Positions 19,636 to 28,801 of a stretch of 64,000 nucleotides of DNA are shown piece after piece (position 1 is the first letter of the stretch; every line of letters starts with the position of its first letter). The translations under genes and the position numbers were made by a program. Below the pieces are notes generated by a model. That model was not told where the DNA came from and did not search any database. It saw nothing but the letters and a program-made list of their open reading frames with translations. The stretch is from PALSA-555 sp963821325 (GTDB taxonomy: Bacteria; Actinomycetota; Acidimicrobiia; IMCC26256; PALSA-555): positions 744,001-808,000 of the forward strand of contig CAWGDC010000001.1 of NCBI GenBank assembly GCA_963821325.1, given 5' to 3'.

Positions 19636-21133
19636 CTACGAGCTCTGGGTGGGGAGGTGCTGCACGTCGGGCGGCGTCGCGTACCCCGCGAAGCACTCGC
19701 GGGACACCTCCCGATCGCTCAGCCCTTGGATCGGCAGGGGCGGGGTGTGGAGGTTGGGGGCGCGGGAGAGATCGAGCGTGCTCGTCAGGTCGGAGGTGAC
19801 GGAGCGGCGCCAGGCGGACAGGTTCGGGACCTCGACGCCGAAGCGGGTCTCGAGGAACCGCAGCGGCGACGTGTGGTCGGCGACGTCGGAGTTGATGTGG
19901 CCCCCGCGGCTGAACGGGGACAGGACGAGCAGCGGGACACGGAACCCCAGACCGATCGGGCCGCTGATCCCCGCGGCGGCGGTCGGCAGCGTCGCGGTGG
20001 TCAGGTACTCGCCCGGCGTGCCCGGCGGCGCGGTCGGCGGCGCGACGTGGTCGAAGAAGCCGCCGTTCTCGTCCCACAGGACGAACATCACGGTCTGGGC
20101 CCAGACCTTCGGGTTGCGCATCAGCGCTTGGAGGATCTGCCCGGTGACGCGCGCGCCCGGTGTTCGACGCCGCCGGCGGATGCTCGTCGTGCAGCGGCGG
20201 GGCGTACACCCAGCTGACCGACGGGAGGGTGCCGGCCTCGATGTCGGCGACGAAGTCCGCCGGGTAGATGGGCGCGAACGCGTTCTGGTACAGGGCGGTG
20301 CTCGGGTCAGCGAACTGCCGGTAGGTGATGAGGATGTTGTTGGTGAGCGGCGTCGACGCCAGGGTGCCGCGCGCCTGGTACACCTTCCACGACACGCCCA
20401 GCGACTGGAGGCGCTCGGGCATCGTCGTCCACGAGTACCGCGCCGCGTTCGTCGCCACCGTCGACGGCGGCACCGCAGCGACGCTCGGTGCGTTGGTCAC
20501 CACGGGGCCGCCCGCCACGCCGTCCGGGTCGAGCGTCGCGGCCATCCCGTAGTGGTGGTTCGGGTCGCTCGGCGCCAGCACCGAACAGTGATAGTTGTCG
20601 CAGAGCGTGAACGCGTCCGCGAGGGCGTAGTAGAGGGGCAGGTCCTGGCGGGTGTAGTAGCCCATCACCTGGGGTGCGGCCGCCGGGCCGTCGGCGCTGG
20701 TGTGCGCGATCACCCACCGGTCCATGGCCCCGTGGTTCCACGAGAAGTGCTGGGGCCCCCACTCGTGCGACGGGTTCACCGTGCACGCCGCGTTCATGGT
20801 CTGGGTGTCGAGATGCCACGGGAGCAGCTCGCCGCGCGGGGACGCCGCCGCGCGCCGCGGGTCGGTCTGCGCGAACACGCCCGGCTGTCCCTTCGGGCGG
20901 TCGTCGAAGCCCCGCCCCTTGCGGTACGCGCCGAAGTAGTGGTCGTAGGAGCGGTTCTCCTGCATGAGGATCACCACGTGCTGGATCTTGCGCAGCTCGT
21001 CGGACGTTGGCGGTCCGGCCGCACGGGGTGCGGTCACCGTCGAGGCGGGCAGCGTCGGCCACCCGCCACGCCACCCGAGGGCCGCGCCGGCGCCGAGTAC
21101 GGCCGCGCCGCGGAGAAACTCGCGCCGGTCCAC
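19636..21133 (-). CDS. Tat-exported phospholipase C/acid phosphatase-like phosphoesterase (one frameshift)
   Basis: Begins with a twin-arginine signal (MDRREFLRGAAVLGAGAALG). The mature part has the phosphoesterase-family metal/nucleophile block VVILMQENRSYDHYFG, the CDNYHCSVLAPSDPNHHYG segment and, in the second frame, LWDENGGFFDHVAPPTAPPG and LGFRVPLLVLSPFSRGGHI. These are the conserved steps of PlcC/AcpA enzymes. The break near 20155 is repaired by deleting one G of GGG, giving ~499 aa. Would hydrolyse phospholipids or phosphomonoesters outside the membrane. Confidence 0.88.
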
Positions 21134-21283
21134 CTATCGTCCTCCCCCCGAGACGCTGACGCCACCCGGGTCGTGCCCGGGCGGTGCCGGGTCATCGTAT
21201 GGCAGGCACGGCGTCGGCGACCGCGACGCGGCGCCGCCGCGGGCCGACGTCGGACTGTCTAATCTGCCGCGGGAGGAGGCGGG

Positions 21284-22186
21284 ATGCGGATCGGGATCTT
21301 CGGCGGCGACACCGCGAGCGGGCCGATCGATGCCATCGTCGACCTGGCGCGACGCACGGCCGACGACGGCTTCGCGTCGTTCTGGCTGCCGCAGATCTTC
21401 GGCGTCGATGCGCTGAACGCGCTCGGGATCGTCGGGCGGGAGGTCGGACGCATCGAGCTCGGTACCGCGGTGGTCCCCACCTACCCGCGCCACCCGGTGG
21501 TGATGGCCCAGCAGGCGCTCACCACCCAAGCCGCCATCGGCGGGCGGCTGACGCTCGGCATCGGCCTGTCGCACCAGCTCGTGATCGAGGGCATGTACGG
21601 CTACTCGTTCGACAAACCGGTGCGGCACCTCCGCGAGTACCTCGAGGTGCTGGCGCCGCTGGTGCACGGCGACCCGGCGTCGTTCGCCGGCGAGACCCTC
21701 GCCGGGCACGCCACCCTGGACGTGCAGGGCGCCACGCCGGTGCCGATCCTCGTCGCCGCGCTCGGATCGAAGATGCTCACGCTCACCGGCCGCGTCGCCG
21801 ACGGGACGGTCACCTGGATGACGGGGCCGGCGACGCTGGCGTCGCATGTGGTCCCGACGATCAGCGCGGCGGCGGCCGCGGCGGGTCGACCGGCCCCGCG
21901 CGTCGGTGTCGGCCTGCCGGTGTGCGTGACGAGCGACGTCGACGCGGCCCGGGCACGCGCCGCGCGGAACTTCCAGGTGTACGGGAACCTGCCGTCCTAC
22001 CGGGCGATGCTCGACCGCGAAGGGGTCGAGGGGCCCAGCGACGTCGCGATGGTCGGCGACGAGGACGGCGTGCGAGCCCAGGTGGAGCACCTCGCGGCGA
22101 TCGGCGCGACCGACTTCGTCGCCAACGTGTTCGGGTCCGGGGAGGAGCGCACCCGCACGTGGGCGCTGCTCCAGTCGTTGACGTGA
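21284..22186 (+). CDS. F420-dependent LLM-class oxidoreductase
   Basis: 300 aa luciferase-like barrel. Starts MRIGIFGGDTAS and shows FASFWLPQIFG, ELGTAVVPTYPRHPVVMAQQAL, RLTLGIGLSH, and ADGTVTWMTGP, all typical of the MSMEG-type F420 group. ATG is backed by GGGAGGAGG. The hydride donor F420H2 is inferred from family. Divergent from the phospholipase gene; a TCTAAT at 21258-21263 may be its -10 element. Confidence 0.88.
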   Translation: MRIGIFGGDTASGPIDAIVDLARRTADDGFASFWLPQIFGVDALNALGIVGREVGRIELGTAVVPTYPRHPVVMAQQALTTQAAIGGRLTLGIGLSHQLVIEGMYGYSFDKPVRHLREYLEVLAPLVHGDPASFAGETLAGHATLDVQGATPVPILVAALGSKMLTLTGRVADGTVTWMTGPATLASHVVPTISAAAAAAGRPAPRVGVGLPVCVTSDVDAARARAARNFQVYGNLPSYRAMLDREGVEGPSDVAMVGDEDGVRAQVEHLAAIGATDFVANVFGSGEERTRTWALLQSLT

Positions 22187-22193
22187 GCCGCGC

Positions 22194-22613
22194 TCAGGGC
22201 AGGGTCGTCGGCACGGCGAGCTGGGGCAGGTTGGGGCCGCCGATGCACGTGCAGCAGTGGTTGGTGTCGTAGCGGCGCCACGCCTGCTCGGCGGAGCGGT
22301 ACGCGGCCGAGTCGATGCGGGTCGATCGCATCACCCGCACCGCGGGGCGGACATCGACGGGGGCGAGCGCGTCGACCCGGGTCAGCAGCGGGTCGATCGT
22401 CGCGGCCTCATGGCCGCGGTAGTCGGTGAGCACCTTCGCGACCTGGCAGTAGCTGGTGGCCGACGCGGCCGACCCGCCGCCGGACCCCACGGTGAGCGCA
22501 ACGCCGAGCACCGTCCCGGCGACGGCCACGACCGCCAGACCAGCGACCCAGCGGACCCGACGCGAGGTCCGGGTCCACCAGCGGCGCGGGGCGGGCCCGT
22601 CAGCCGGCCTCAT
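22194..22613 (-). CDS. Hypothetical single-span membrane or exported protein
   Basis: 139 aa from ATG 22613. A basic N-terminus (RRWWTRTSRRVR) precedes one hydrophobic span (WVAGLAVVAVAGTVLGVALTV), then a ~95-residue external domain, with predicted helices, ending in a Cys-rich HCCTCIGG stretch. No family recognised. Stop lies 7 bp from the convergent oxidoreductase stop. Function unknown. Confidence 0.6.
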   Translation of the reverse strand: MRPADGPAPRRWWTRTSRRVRWVAGLAVVAVAGTVLGVALTVGSGGGSAASATSYCQVAKVLTDYRGHEAATIDPLLTRVDALAPVDVRPAVRVMRSTRIDSAAYRSAEQAWRRYDTNHCCTCIGGPNLPQLAVPTTLP

Positions 22614-22715
22614 GGGGTCATTGTGGCGCCAGTGGGATCGGCCCGCCGGGCGGCCGTGACGGGGCGTTCGCGGCGGGTTCACACAGCGTTGACGATCGAA
22701 TGGTGGGGTACGCCC

Positions 22716-23765
22716 ATGGTCGTGGCGATCACCTCACCCCGCCGGCGTCGGCTGCTGCGCTGGGTGCTCGCCCTCGGCCTGGCGGGCCTGCTCGGCTACG
22801 TGGCCGTGGCCCTCGTCGCCGGGTTCGCCGACGGGGCCGCCGCGATCGGCGACGCCGACCCAGGGTGGCTGGCCGTCGCGGTCGCGGTCGAGGTCGTCGC
22901 GTACCTCCTCCTCACCGCCCAGCTGCGCCGCCTCATCGGCCCCGACGTCCGGCTCGGGCGGCGCAGCGCGATGCGGCTCGCGATGATCCTCTGCGGGTTC
23001 GGGTGCATCACCCCCGCGTCGCCCGCCGAGGGGATGGTCATCACCGGCACCGAGATGCACCGCCGCGGCATGCCGGTCCGTCGCGTCACGGTCACGCTCG
23101 GGATGGCCGAGTTCATCAGCGCCCTGGCGATCGTCAGCGTCGCCGCGGTGAACGTGCTCATCGCCGCGTCACAGTCGCACCTCCCGAGCGGCGACGCCCT
23201 CCCCCTCATCGTCGCCGCGCTGCTCCTCCTGATCGGCACCGCCGCGATCGACTACTTCGGGCAGCGGCCGGCCACCGCGGAGCGGCTCTCGGTGATCCTC
23301 GGTGCGCTGTGCTGCTGGCGGCCGCGCCGATCGGTCGAGGAACGCCGCGCCGCCGGCGCCGCCTGGCACGCGGAGGCGACCGTGGTGCTGGGCTCGCGCC
23401 GCAACCGGGCGCTGCTGCTCGGCCTGTCGGCGGCGGCCTGGCTCGCCGACGTCGTGTGCCTCTACGTCGCGCTCGCCGCGCTCGGCATCGCGCTGCCGTT
23501 CGACGTCGTGCTGCTCGCCTACACCATCGGGGTCCTCGCCACGCTCGTCCCCCTGCTCCCCGCCGGGCTGGGACTCGTCGAGACGGCGGTCCCGCTCGTC
23601 CTGCACAACTTCGGCGCCCCGCTCGCCGCCGCCGTCGCGGGCGTGCTCGCCTACCGGGTCGTCAGCACGCTCCTGCCCGCCGCGGTCGGCATGGCCTGCA
23701 TCCCCGGGCTGGCCGCACGCCGGCGCGCCCCGACGCCCGCCGCGGCCCTCCAGACCGTCGCCTGA
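22716..23765 (+). CDS. UPF0104/flippase-like integral membrane protein
   Basis: 349 aa with about eight hydrophobic helices and the family's signature segments: CGFGCITPASPAEGM in the middle and ATLVPLLPAGLGLVETAVPLVL near the end. These resemble the transmembrane half of lysylphosphatidylglycerol synthases and AglD-type proteins (lipid flippase or glycosyl-carrier roles). No soluble synthase domain is attached. ATG 22716 chosen because the hydrophobic start follows closely. Confidence 0.8.
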   Translation: MVVAITSPRRRRLLRWVLALGLAGLLGYVAVALVAGFADGAAAIGDADPGWLAVAVAVEVVAYLLLTAQLRRLIGPDVRLGRRSAMRLAMILCGFGCITPASPAEGMVITGTEMHRRGMPVRRVTVTLGMAEFISALAIVSVAAVNVLIAASQSHLPSGDALPLIVAALLLLIGTAAIDYFGQRPATAERLSVILGALCCWRPRRSVEERRAAGAAWHAEATVVLGSRRNRALLLGLSAAAWLADVVCLYVALAALGIALPFDVVLLAYTIGVLATLVPLLPAGLGLVETAVPLVLHNFGAPLAAAVAGVLAYRVVSTLLPAAVGMACIPGLAARRRAPTPAAALQTVA

Positions 23766-23783
23766 GCGTCCGCGCCGCTCAGG
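23761..23783. terminator. Bidirectional hairpin across two convergent stop codons
   Basis: CCTGAGCG at 23761-23768 pairs perfectly with CGCTCAGG at 23776-23783 around a 7-nt loop. Each arm contains the stop codon of one of the two convergent genes (TGA 23763-23765 on +, TGA 23781-23779 on -). A compact terminator for both is likely. Confidence 0.5.
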
Positions 23784-25077
23784 CGCGCATGCGGCTGTCG
23801 GTGTCGCACATCGCCGTCTCGCCGACGCCGACGACGTGCTGGACCACCGCGGTGCGGGCCCCCACCTTCCAGAGGGCACGGCCCCGGACGAGGCGACCGA
23901 GGACCTCGGTCTCGCGCGGGTTGAGCCCGAGCAGGGCACGAGCGTCCGCGAGCTGGTCGCTCGCCTGTCGGAACAGGACGCGGGTCTGGGTGTCGGCGAG
24001 GAGGCCCATCGACACCTTCGCGGTCGCGGTGCCGTCGTCGGCTTGGGCTCGCAGGTCCGAGAGGCGGTGCACGACCGCCAGGTTCGCGACGCCGTAGTCG
24101 CGGCACAGCTTCCAGCAGGCCTGCAGGTAGCGGGTGGTGCGCTCGGAGCCGAGCAGCCGCCACGCCTCGTCGAGCACCTGGACGCGCGGGACGCCGTCGC
24201 GTCGGGCGAGCGTGGTCTGGAGCCACGCCGTGGCCGCGAGGAGGACGAGGCGCAGCGCCTCGTCGTCGTGGTGCACGACCGACAAGTCGAGGACGAAGCC
24301 GCGTGCCAGGTCGGCGGTGCCGACCGTCGTGTGCCCGTCGAACATGCCGCGCAGCGACCGCTCGAGGAGCTTCTCGAGGGCGTAGACGAGTGGGTCGAGC
24401 GCCCGGGCGAGCGTGTCGCCGTCGACGCGAGCCCGCTCGAGCATGTGCGCGGTGGGGTGCGAGAGGAGCTGGCCGACGTCGAGGAGCGTCGGCGTGTCGT
24501 CGGCGGCGTCGAGGGACTGGACGGCCCATCCGAGGACGGCGTCCTCGACCGGGCTGAGCTCGCGTCGCAGCACCTGGCCGAGGAGCGCGGCGACGAGGTC
24601 GGTGCGGCGGCGCAGCCGCTCGTCGCGGTCGTCGTGGCCGGCGAGGGTGCCGGCGTCGAGCGGGTTGAGGCGCGTCGCACCGCCGGGGTAGAGGCGCACG
24701 ACGGGCAGGTCGAGGCGCTCGGCGAGCGCGGTGTACTCGCCCTTCGGGTCGGCCACGGCGAGCCAGCGGCCCGGCGGCCGCGCACCAGCGACGCGACGAC
24801 CCGGTGCGGCGGGCGGCGCGTACACCGACCGCAAGCGTGCCAGGTAGGTCTTCACGAACGTGGACTTGCCGGTGCCGGGCTCGCCGGCGACGAGCAGGTT
24901 GGGGTTCGTGACCAGCCCGGCTCGGTAGGCCTCGAACGCGTCGAACGCGAACCCGCCGCCCCCGGTCAGCAGATTGGTGCCGAGGTACACGCCGCGGGCG
25001 CCGAGCCCCCGCTCCGCTTGGAAGGGGTAGAGGCTGCAGAGATGCGCGGTGGTGGAACGGTGCAGCGGCACGCTCAT
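23779..25077 (-). CDS. VirB4/TraC-like ATPase of a type IV secretion-like system
   Basis: 432 aa from ATG 25077. Motor ATPase with Walker A GEPGTGKSTF near residue 70, a DPKGEYTALAERL block typical of VirB4/TraG-type P-loop proteins, Walker B VQVLDEAWRLL, and a late VVHRLSDLRAQ sensor-like segment. It lacks the N-terminal VirB4 domain; the preceding gene may supply it, so the pair looks like a split VirB4. It starts 5 bp after the stop of that gene. Powers substrate transfer or pilus assembly at the membrane. No coupling protein follows. Confidence 0.85.
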   Translation of the reverse strand: MSVPLHRSTTAHLCSLYPFQAERGLGARGVYLGTNLLTGGGGFAFDAFEAYRAGLVTNPNLLVAGEPGTGKSTFVKTYLARLRSVYAPPAAPGRRVAGARPPGRWLAVADPKGEYTALAERLDLPVVRLYPGGATRLNPLDAGTLAGHDDRDERLRRRTDLVAALLGQVLRRELSPVEDAVLGWAVQSLDAADDTPTLLDVGQLLSHPTAHMLERARVDGDTLARALDPLVYALEKLLERSLRGMFDGHTTVGTADLARGFVLDLSVVHHDDEALRLVLLAATAWLQTTLARRDGVPRVQVLDEAWRLLGSERTTRYLQACWKLCRDYGVANLAVVHRLSDLRAQADDGTATAKVSMGLLADTQTRVLFRQASDQLADARALLGLNPRETEVLGRLVRGRALWKVGARTAVVQHVVGVGETAMCDTDSRMRA

Positions 25078-25082
25078 CCGTC

Positions 25083-26558
25083 TCACCGGCGGCCGCGCCC
25101 GCTCGGCAGGCGCCCGACCGGCAGCGCGGCGGCGACGGCGAGGTCGTGCTGGCCGTCGAGGGCCCGCAGCTCGACGCCACACTGCGCGGCGACCTGCTCC
25201 CAGTCGGCGGCCTGCTCGTCGAGCGCGCGCCGGTCGAACGCGGTGACGGTCAGAAACCCGGCGTATCGCAGCTCGGCGTAGCCGGCGACGAGCTCGGCCT
25301 CGCGGGCAAGGACTTCGGATTCGGCTCGACGGTGCTGGGCGCGGACCCGAAACCCGCGCTTGACGCGCTCGTCCTCGTCCGAGGTGAGCCGGGTGACCTC
25401 GCGGTCGATGGCGCGACGCGACCGTGAGGGCGGGACGGGCTCGTGGACGACGGTGACGGTGCGGATCCCGCCGGGGTGCAGCAGCAGCGTGGCGAGCCAG
25501 TCGGCGGGCACCTCGAGGCGTGGCCAGTCCGCGATCCAGAAGCTGCGGTGCAGCGCCTGGTCGATCCTGACGTGGCGCCAGGCCACATCGACGGCGAGCG
25601 GCGCCAGGTTGTGGGGCGCGACGACCGCGGCGTGCTCCGCGAGTCGCTGGCGGCGCGTCGCGAGCCGCGCCGCGGCCGACGGATCCGCGCGCAGCCGGAC
25701 GGCGAGCGCCAGCTCCGCGGGGCTGAGCGGCGGGTCGACGGTGAGGCCAGCACGCTCGAGCCGGGCGATGAACCGCTCGACCTCCTCGAGGAGCGTCTCC
25801 ACCGCCGGATCCGGCCCGTTGCCCGGCCGGGCGCTTCGCCGGTCGACGGTGAGGGTGACGAGCGTCTCGTGCGCGATGGTCAGCGGGCCGGCCCGCCCGA
25901 CGAGATCCGCGTAGTCACGCCAGTGCGCGCCCGGGACGCCGCCGCCGTGCTGGTCGCGCACGAAGCGCAGGTGCTCCTCGAGCGACGCCGGCGCCGCCCA
26001 CTCGGACCACGTGACCCGCGTGACCGCGCCCCGCTCGCGGCAGAAGCCGGCGAGCGCGGCACCCCAGCTGTCGAGGACACGCGCCTGGTCGTCGTGCTCG
26101 AGGAGCGCGAAGGCATTCCCTTGGACCCGCACCGTCGCGCTGACGAGCTGCGCCTTCGGGTCGACGACGAGCCCGACCCCGGCGGCCCGGGGGGCCCGCG
26201 GGCGACCGACGGGCAGCTCATGGACCTCGAGCCCGGCGAGGAACGGCGGGAGGTCCGGCGCGGCGTCGCCGCCGAGCAACGGGACCTGCGCCGCCCACTG
26301 GTGACGCTGCGACCACCGCAGGCTCGCCCACCCGGCGAGTGGCGCGACCCATTCGTGCGCGGCGCGCCCGTCGTAGCGCGCGAACGCCGCGGTCGCGGCC
26401 ACGACGAGCGGCGCGGCCGCGAGCACCGCCGACCCGCTCGCCTTCAGGGTCAGCCCCGCGGCGAGGATGCCGGCGCCGAGCAGCACGCACGGGACCGCCC
26501 CGAGGCCGAGCAGCCACCCGGACCGGTCGAGCGGGCCGAACCGGTAGCGGCGCGGCAC
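25083..26558 (-). CDS. SCO6880-type (PrgI/VirB4-N-like) conjugation-associated protein
   Basis: 491 aa. N-terminus RRYRFGPLDRSGWLLGLG leads into two adjacent membrane helices (residues ~20-65), then GWASLRWSQR and a long soluble region with repeated DDQARVLDSWG and TVTAFDRRALDEQAADWEQ segments. I match this from memory to the actinobacterial SCO6880 family found in conjugative elements. GTG 26558 is the only start in a sensible place, 11 bp after the upstream stop. Likely the membrane-anchored N-terminal half of the VirB4 machine. Confidence 0.8.
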   Translation of the reverse strand: MPRRYRFGPLDRSGWLLGLGAVPCVLLGAGILAAGLTLKASGSAVLAAAPLVVAATAAFARYDGRAAHEWVAPLAGWASLRWSQRHQWAAQVPLLGGDAAPDLPPFLAGLEVHELPVGRPRAPRAAGVGLVVDPKAQLVSATVRVQGNAFALLEHDDQARVLDSWGAALAGFCRERGAVTRVTWSEWAAPASLEEHLRFVRDQHGGGVPGAHWRDYADLVGRAGPLTIAHETLVTLTVDRRSARPGNGPDPAVETLLEEVERFIARLERAGLTVDPPLSPAELALAVRLRADPSAAARLATRRQRLAEHAAVVAPHNLAPLAVDVAWRHVRIDQALHRSFWIADWPRLEVPADWLATLLLHPGGIRTVTVVHEPVPPSRSRRAIDREVTRLTSDEDERVKRGFRVRAQHRRAESEVLAREAELVAGYAELRYAGFLTVTAFDRRALDEQAADWEQVAAQCGVELRALDGQHDLAVAAALPVGRLPSGRGRR

Positions 26559-26569
26559 GTCGACGGTCG

Positions 26570-27754
26570 TCAGGACGACTCCGGCGGGTTCGCCACCGAC
26601 GACCCGGTCGGGGCGCGCGGCAAGCCGCGTGCGAACGCGCGCCGGCCCGTCGCGTCGGCCGGCGTCCGGTCGGGCGTCGCGCCACGGCGTGGGCCGGTCG
26701 GATCCGGCGTCGCGGTGATCGGTGTCGCGGCGCGTCCCGCGGTGGCGGGACCGGCCGCCTGGGCGACACCCGCGAGGCGGGTGACGGTCAGCGCCGAGAG
26801 GAGCGCCGTCTGGGTGGCGCGCGCCGGGGCGTGGGAGATCCCGCGGGCGACGGTGGCGGCCTCGACCGCGGGGAAGAGCCGCAGGATCAGGAACGGGGCG
26901 AACGCCGCGAGAAGGAACATGATCGTCCCCGTCAGCAGCGTGCCGAGCTGCGCCTCGGCGCCCGGCAGCGGCGCGCCGCTCGACGGCGTCGCGGCGAGCG
27001 CGGACGCGGCGACCGCGAGCGTGATCGCGATCACGACCTTGGACAGGACGAGCGCGACGACGAGCTCGGCCAGACGGTGCAGGACCCGCCGGGCGCTCGG
27101 CCAGACGAACGCCGCGTACGCCAGCGGGCTGAGCGCGAGCAGCACGTAGAGGAGGGAGGCGCGCACGAGCAGCTCGACCCACAACAGGAACGCGCCGAGG
27201 ACCGCGACCAGCCCGAGCAGGAAGACGACGAAGCTGGGTTGGCCGCTGAACGCCTGCGCCTGCGCGATGGTGTGCAGCACGGTCGTGGCGTGGGCGCCGG
27301 CGTCGGTGCCGCGCAGGATCTGCTGGGAGAGCTCGTCGGCCGCGCCGAGCAGGACCTGGACGACACCGATCGTGGCGACGATGCCGAAGATGGCGAGGGG
27401 GATGTCGCGGGCGAGCCGGCCGAGGATGGCCGGTCCTTCGCCGATGAGCAGCCCGTGCACGACGCTCAGCAGGACGCACAGCAGCAGCAGCGTCAACGCG
27501 AGCCCGGCGACGACACCGTACGGGGAGTGCGCGCCGCTGCCGATCGGTCCGCCCGCGAACCAGGAGCTGGCGAGGTTCGGCGTGGAGGCGCGGTCGAAGA
27601 AGGTGAGCACGGCGTTGACGAACCAGGCCAGCGAGTCGACGACCCAGCCGACGAGCCCGCGGACGATCTGGTCCCACGCCGCGGTCGTCGCCTGACCCCC
27701 GGTCTGGTCCCAGATCCAGCCGAGGCCGCTGAGGATCCCGTCGAGGAGCCCCAC
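26570..27754 (-). CDS. VirB6/TrbL-like polytopic channel protein
   Basis: 394 aa. The ~45-residue N-terminal helix-rich start (GLLDGILSGLGWIWDQ) is followed by about seven membrane helices between residues 80 and 310 and a disordered Pro/Thr/Arg-rich tail. This layout, plus position next to VirB4-like genes, is that of TrbL/VirB6 inner-membrane channel proteins. The stop is 3 bp from the next upstream gene. Sequence identity to known TrbL cannot be judged by eye. Confidence 0.75.
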   Translation of the reverse strand: MGLLDGILSGLGWIWDQTGGQATTAAWDQIVRGLVGWVVDSLAWFVNAVLTFFDRASTPNLASSWFAGGPIGSGAHSPYGVVAGLALTLLLLCVLLSVVHGLLIGEGPAILGRLARDIPLAIFGIVATIGVVQVLLGAADELSQQILRGTDAGAHATTVLHTIAQAQAFSGQPSFVVFLLGLVAVLGAFLLWVELLVRASLLYVLLALSPLAYAAFVWPSARRVLHRLAELVVALVLSKVVIAITLAVAASALAATPSSGAPLPGAEAQLGTLLTGTIMFLLAAFAPFLILRLFPAVEAATVARGISHAPARATQTALLSALTVTRLAGVAQAAGPATAGRAATPITATPDPTGPRRGATPDRTPADATGRRAFARGLPRAPTGSSVANPPESS

Positions 27755-27757
27755 GGC

Positions 27758-28448
27758 TCAGAACGGGTCCGAGCCGGGGTACCGGGTGAACCCAGCGAGC
27801 GCGGTCCGCAGCTGCTCGGGTGTGGACGGCGTCTCAGACGGGTGGGCAAGCGGGGTCGGGCCCGGCGTCTGGGTCTCGGACCAGATGCGCCAGTCCCCGC
27901 GTTCCCACACGAGCTCGTACGCGTCGGTCGTCCACTCGGCGAGCGGCGCCGTGAGGCCGCTGATCGAGAGGATGCCGACGCGCCAGACGGTGACGAGGGC
28001 CCGACTCGACGTGTAGGCGTCGAGTGCGTGTGGCGAGCACCCCGACGTCCCACGTGAGGGGCCCCTGCCCGCGTGCGGCGATGCCGTCGAGCTCATCGAG
28101 CTGCTGGGTCTGTTCGGCGACGTACGCGCCCGCCGCGGCCTGGGACGCCATGGCGCGCAGCGCGGCGACCCGGCCGTCGGGTGCCATCTCGTAGAGCCGC
28201 TGGCCTTGGCGGATGTCGGTCGTCGCGGCCGCGATCACGCCGGCCCGGGTGTGCGCGAACCCGGCCGGGACCGCCGCGTCGGTGGTCGGGCCGGGACCCG
28301 AGCCCGGCGTCGGGGTGGTGTGCGCCGACGGGCGTGCGGGGGTGAGCAGCCCGCGGGCACCGGCGCCGACCAGTGCGGCCGCGAGCATCGAGGCGACGAC
28401 CGTGCGGGCCCGCAGCTGGAGCGTCGCCGGGTCAGCCCCGCGACGCAT
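27758..28448 (-). CDS. Membrane-anchored VirB8/TcpC-like protein (one frameshift)
   Basis: N-terminal anchor (TVVASMLAAALVGAGARGLL), a Pro/Thr-rich linker, a helical region (GQRLYEMAPDGRVAALRAMA) and a compact beta domain (ALVTVWRVGILSISG then YELVWERGDWRIWS) reminiscent of the NTF2-like fold of VirB8/TcpC. The frame breaks near 28035 (GCCACACGCACTC); dropping one base gives ~229 aa. ATG 28448 overlaps the pilin-like gene end by 17 bp. VirB8-type proteins hold the channel together; assignment rests on layout and context. Confidence 0.6.
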
Positions 28449-28734
28449 TGAAGATCAGGTTGATGACGCTCGGCGCGAGACCGGTGATCGCGGCGCCGAT
28501 GGCGCCACCAAACACGAGGTGCTTGCCGCGAGACGCGCCGAGGTAGTTGCCGACCTGCTGGGACATCCCGAACATGGCCGCGCCGATCAGCATGGCGGCC
28601 AAGCTGCCCCACAGACCGACTTGGGCGGTCCAGTCGATGAGTCGCTGCACGAAGCCGGCGCCGGGCAAGCCGTTCGCCGAGGGACTGGCGTTGACGCTGT
28701 CGGCGACGACGCGGGCGATGACAGACCAGTGCAT
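28432..28734 (-). CDS. Small two-span protein, VirB2/TrbC-pilin-like
   Basis: 100 aa from ATG 28734, preceded by GGAGGACC (strong ribosome site). It begins MHWSVIARVVADSVNASP and has two hydrophobic spans (GLWGSLAAMLIGAAMFGM and FGGAIGAAITGLAPSVINLI) with a short basic loop between, the topology of VirB2/TrbC pilins. Probably the DUF6112-type protein often found in actinobacterial conjugation loci, from memory. No cleavable signal peptide is obvious. Confidence 0.65.
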   Translation of the reverse strand: MHWSVIARVVADSVNASPSANGLPGAGFVQRLIDWTAQVGLWGSLAAMLIGAAMFGMSQQVGNYLGASRGKHLVFGGAIGAAITGLAPSVINLIFNASRG

Positions 28735-28801
28735 GGTCCTCCTCTGGGTGCGGTGGGCGGCCGGCACGCGCGGTGTGCGACGCGTCGCGACTGGGGCTGG
28801 G

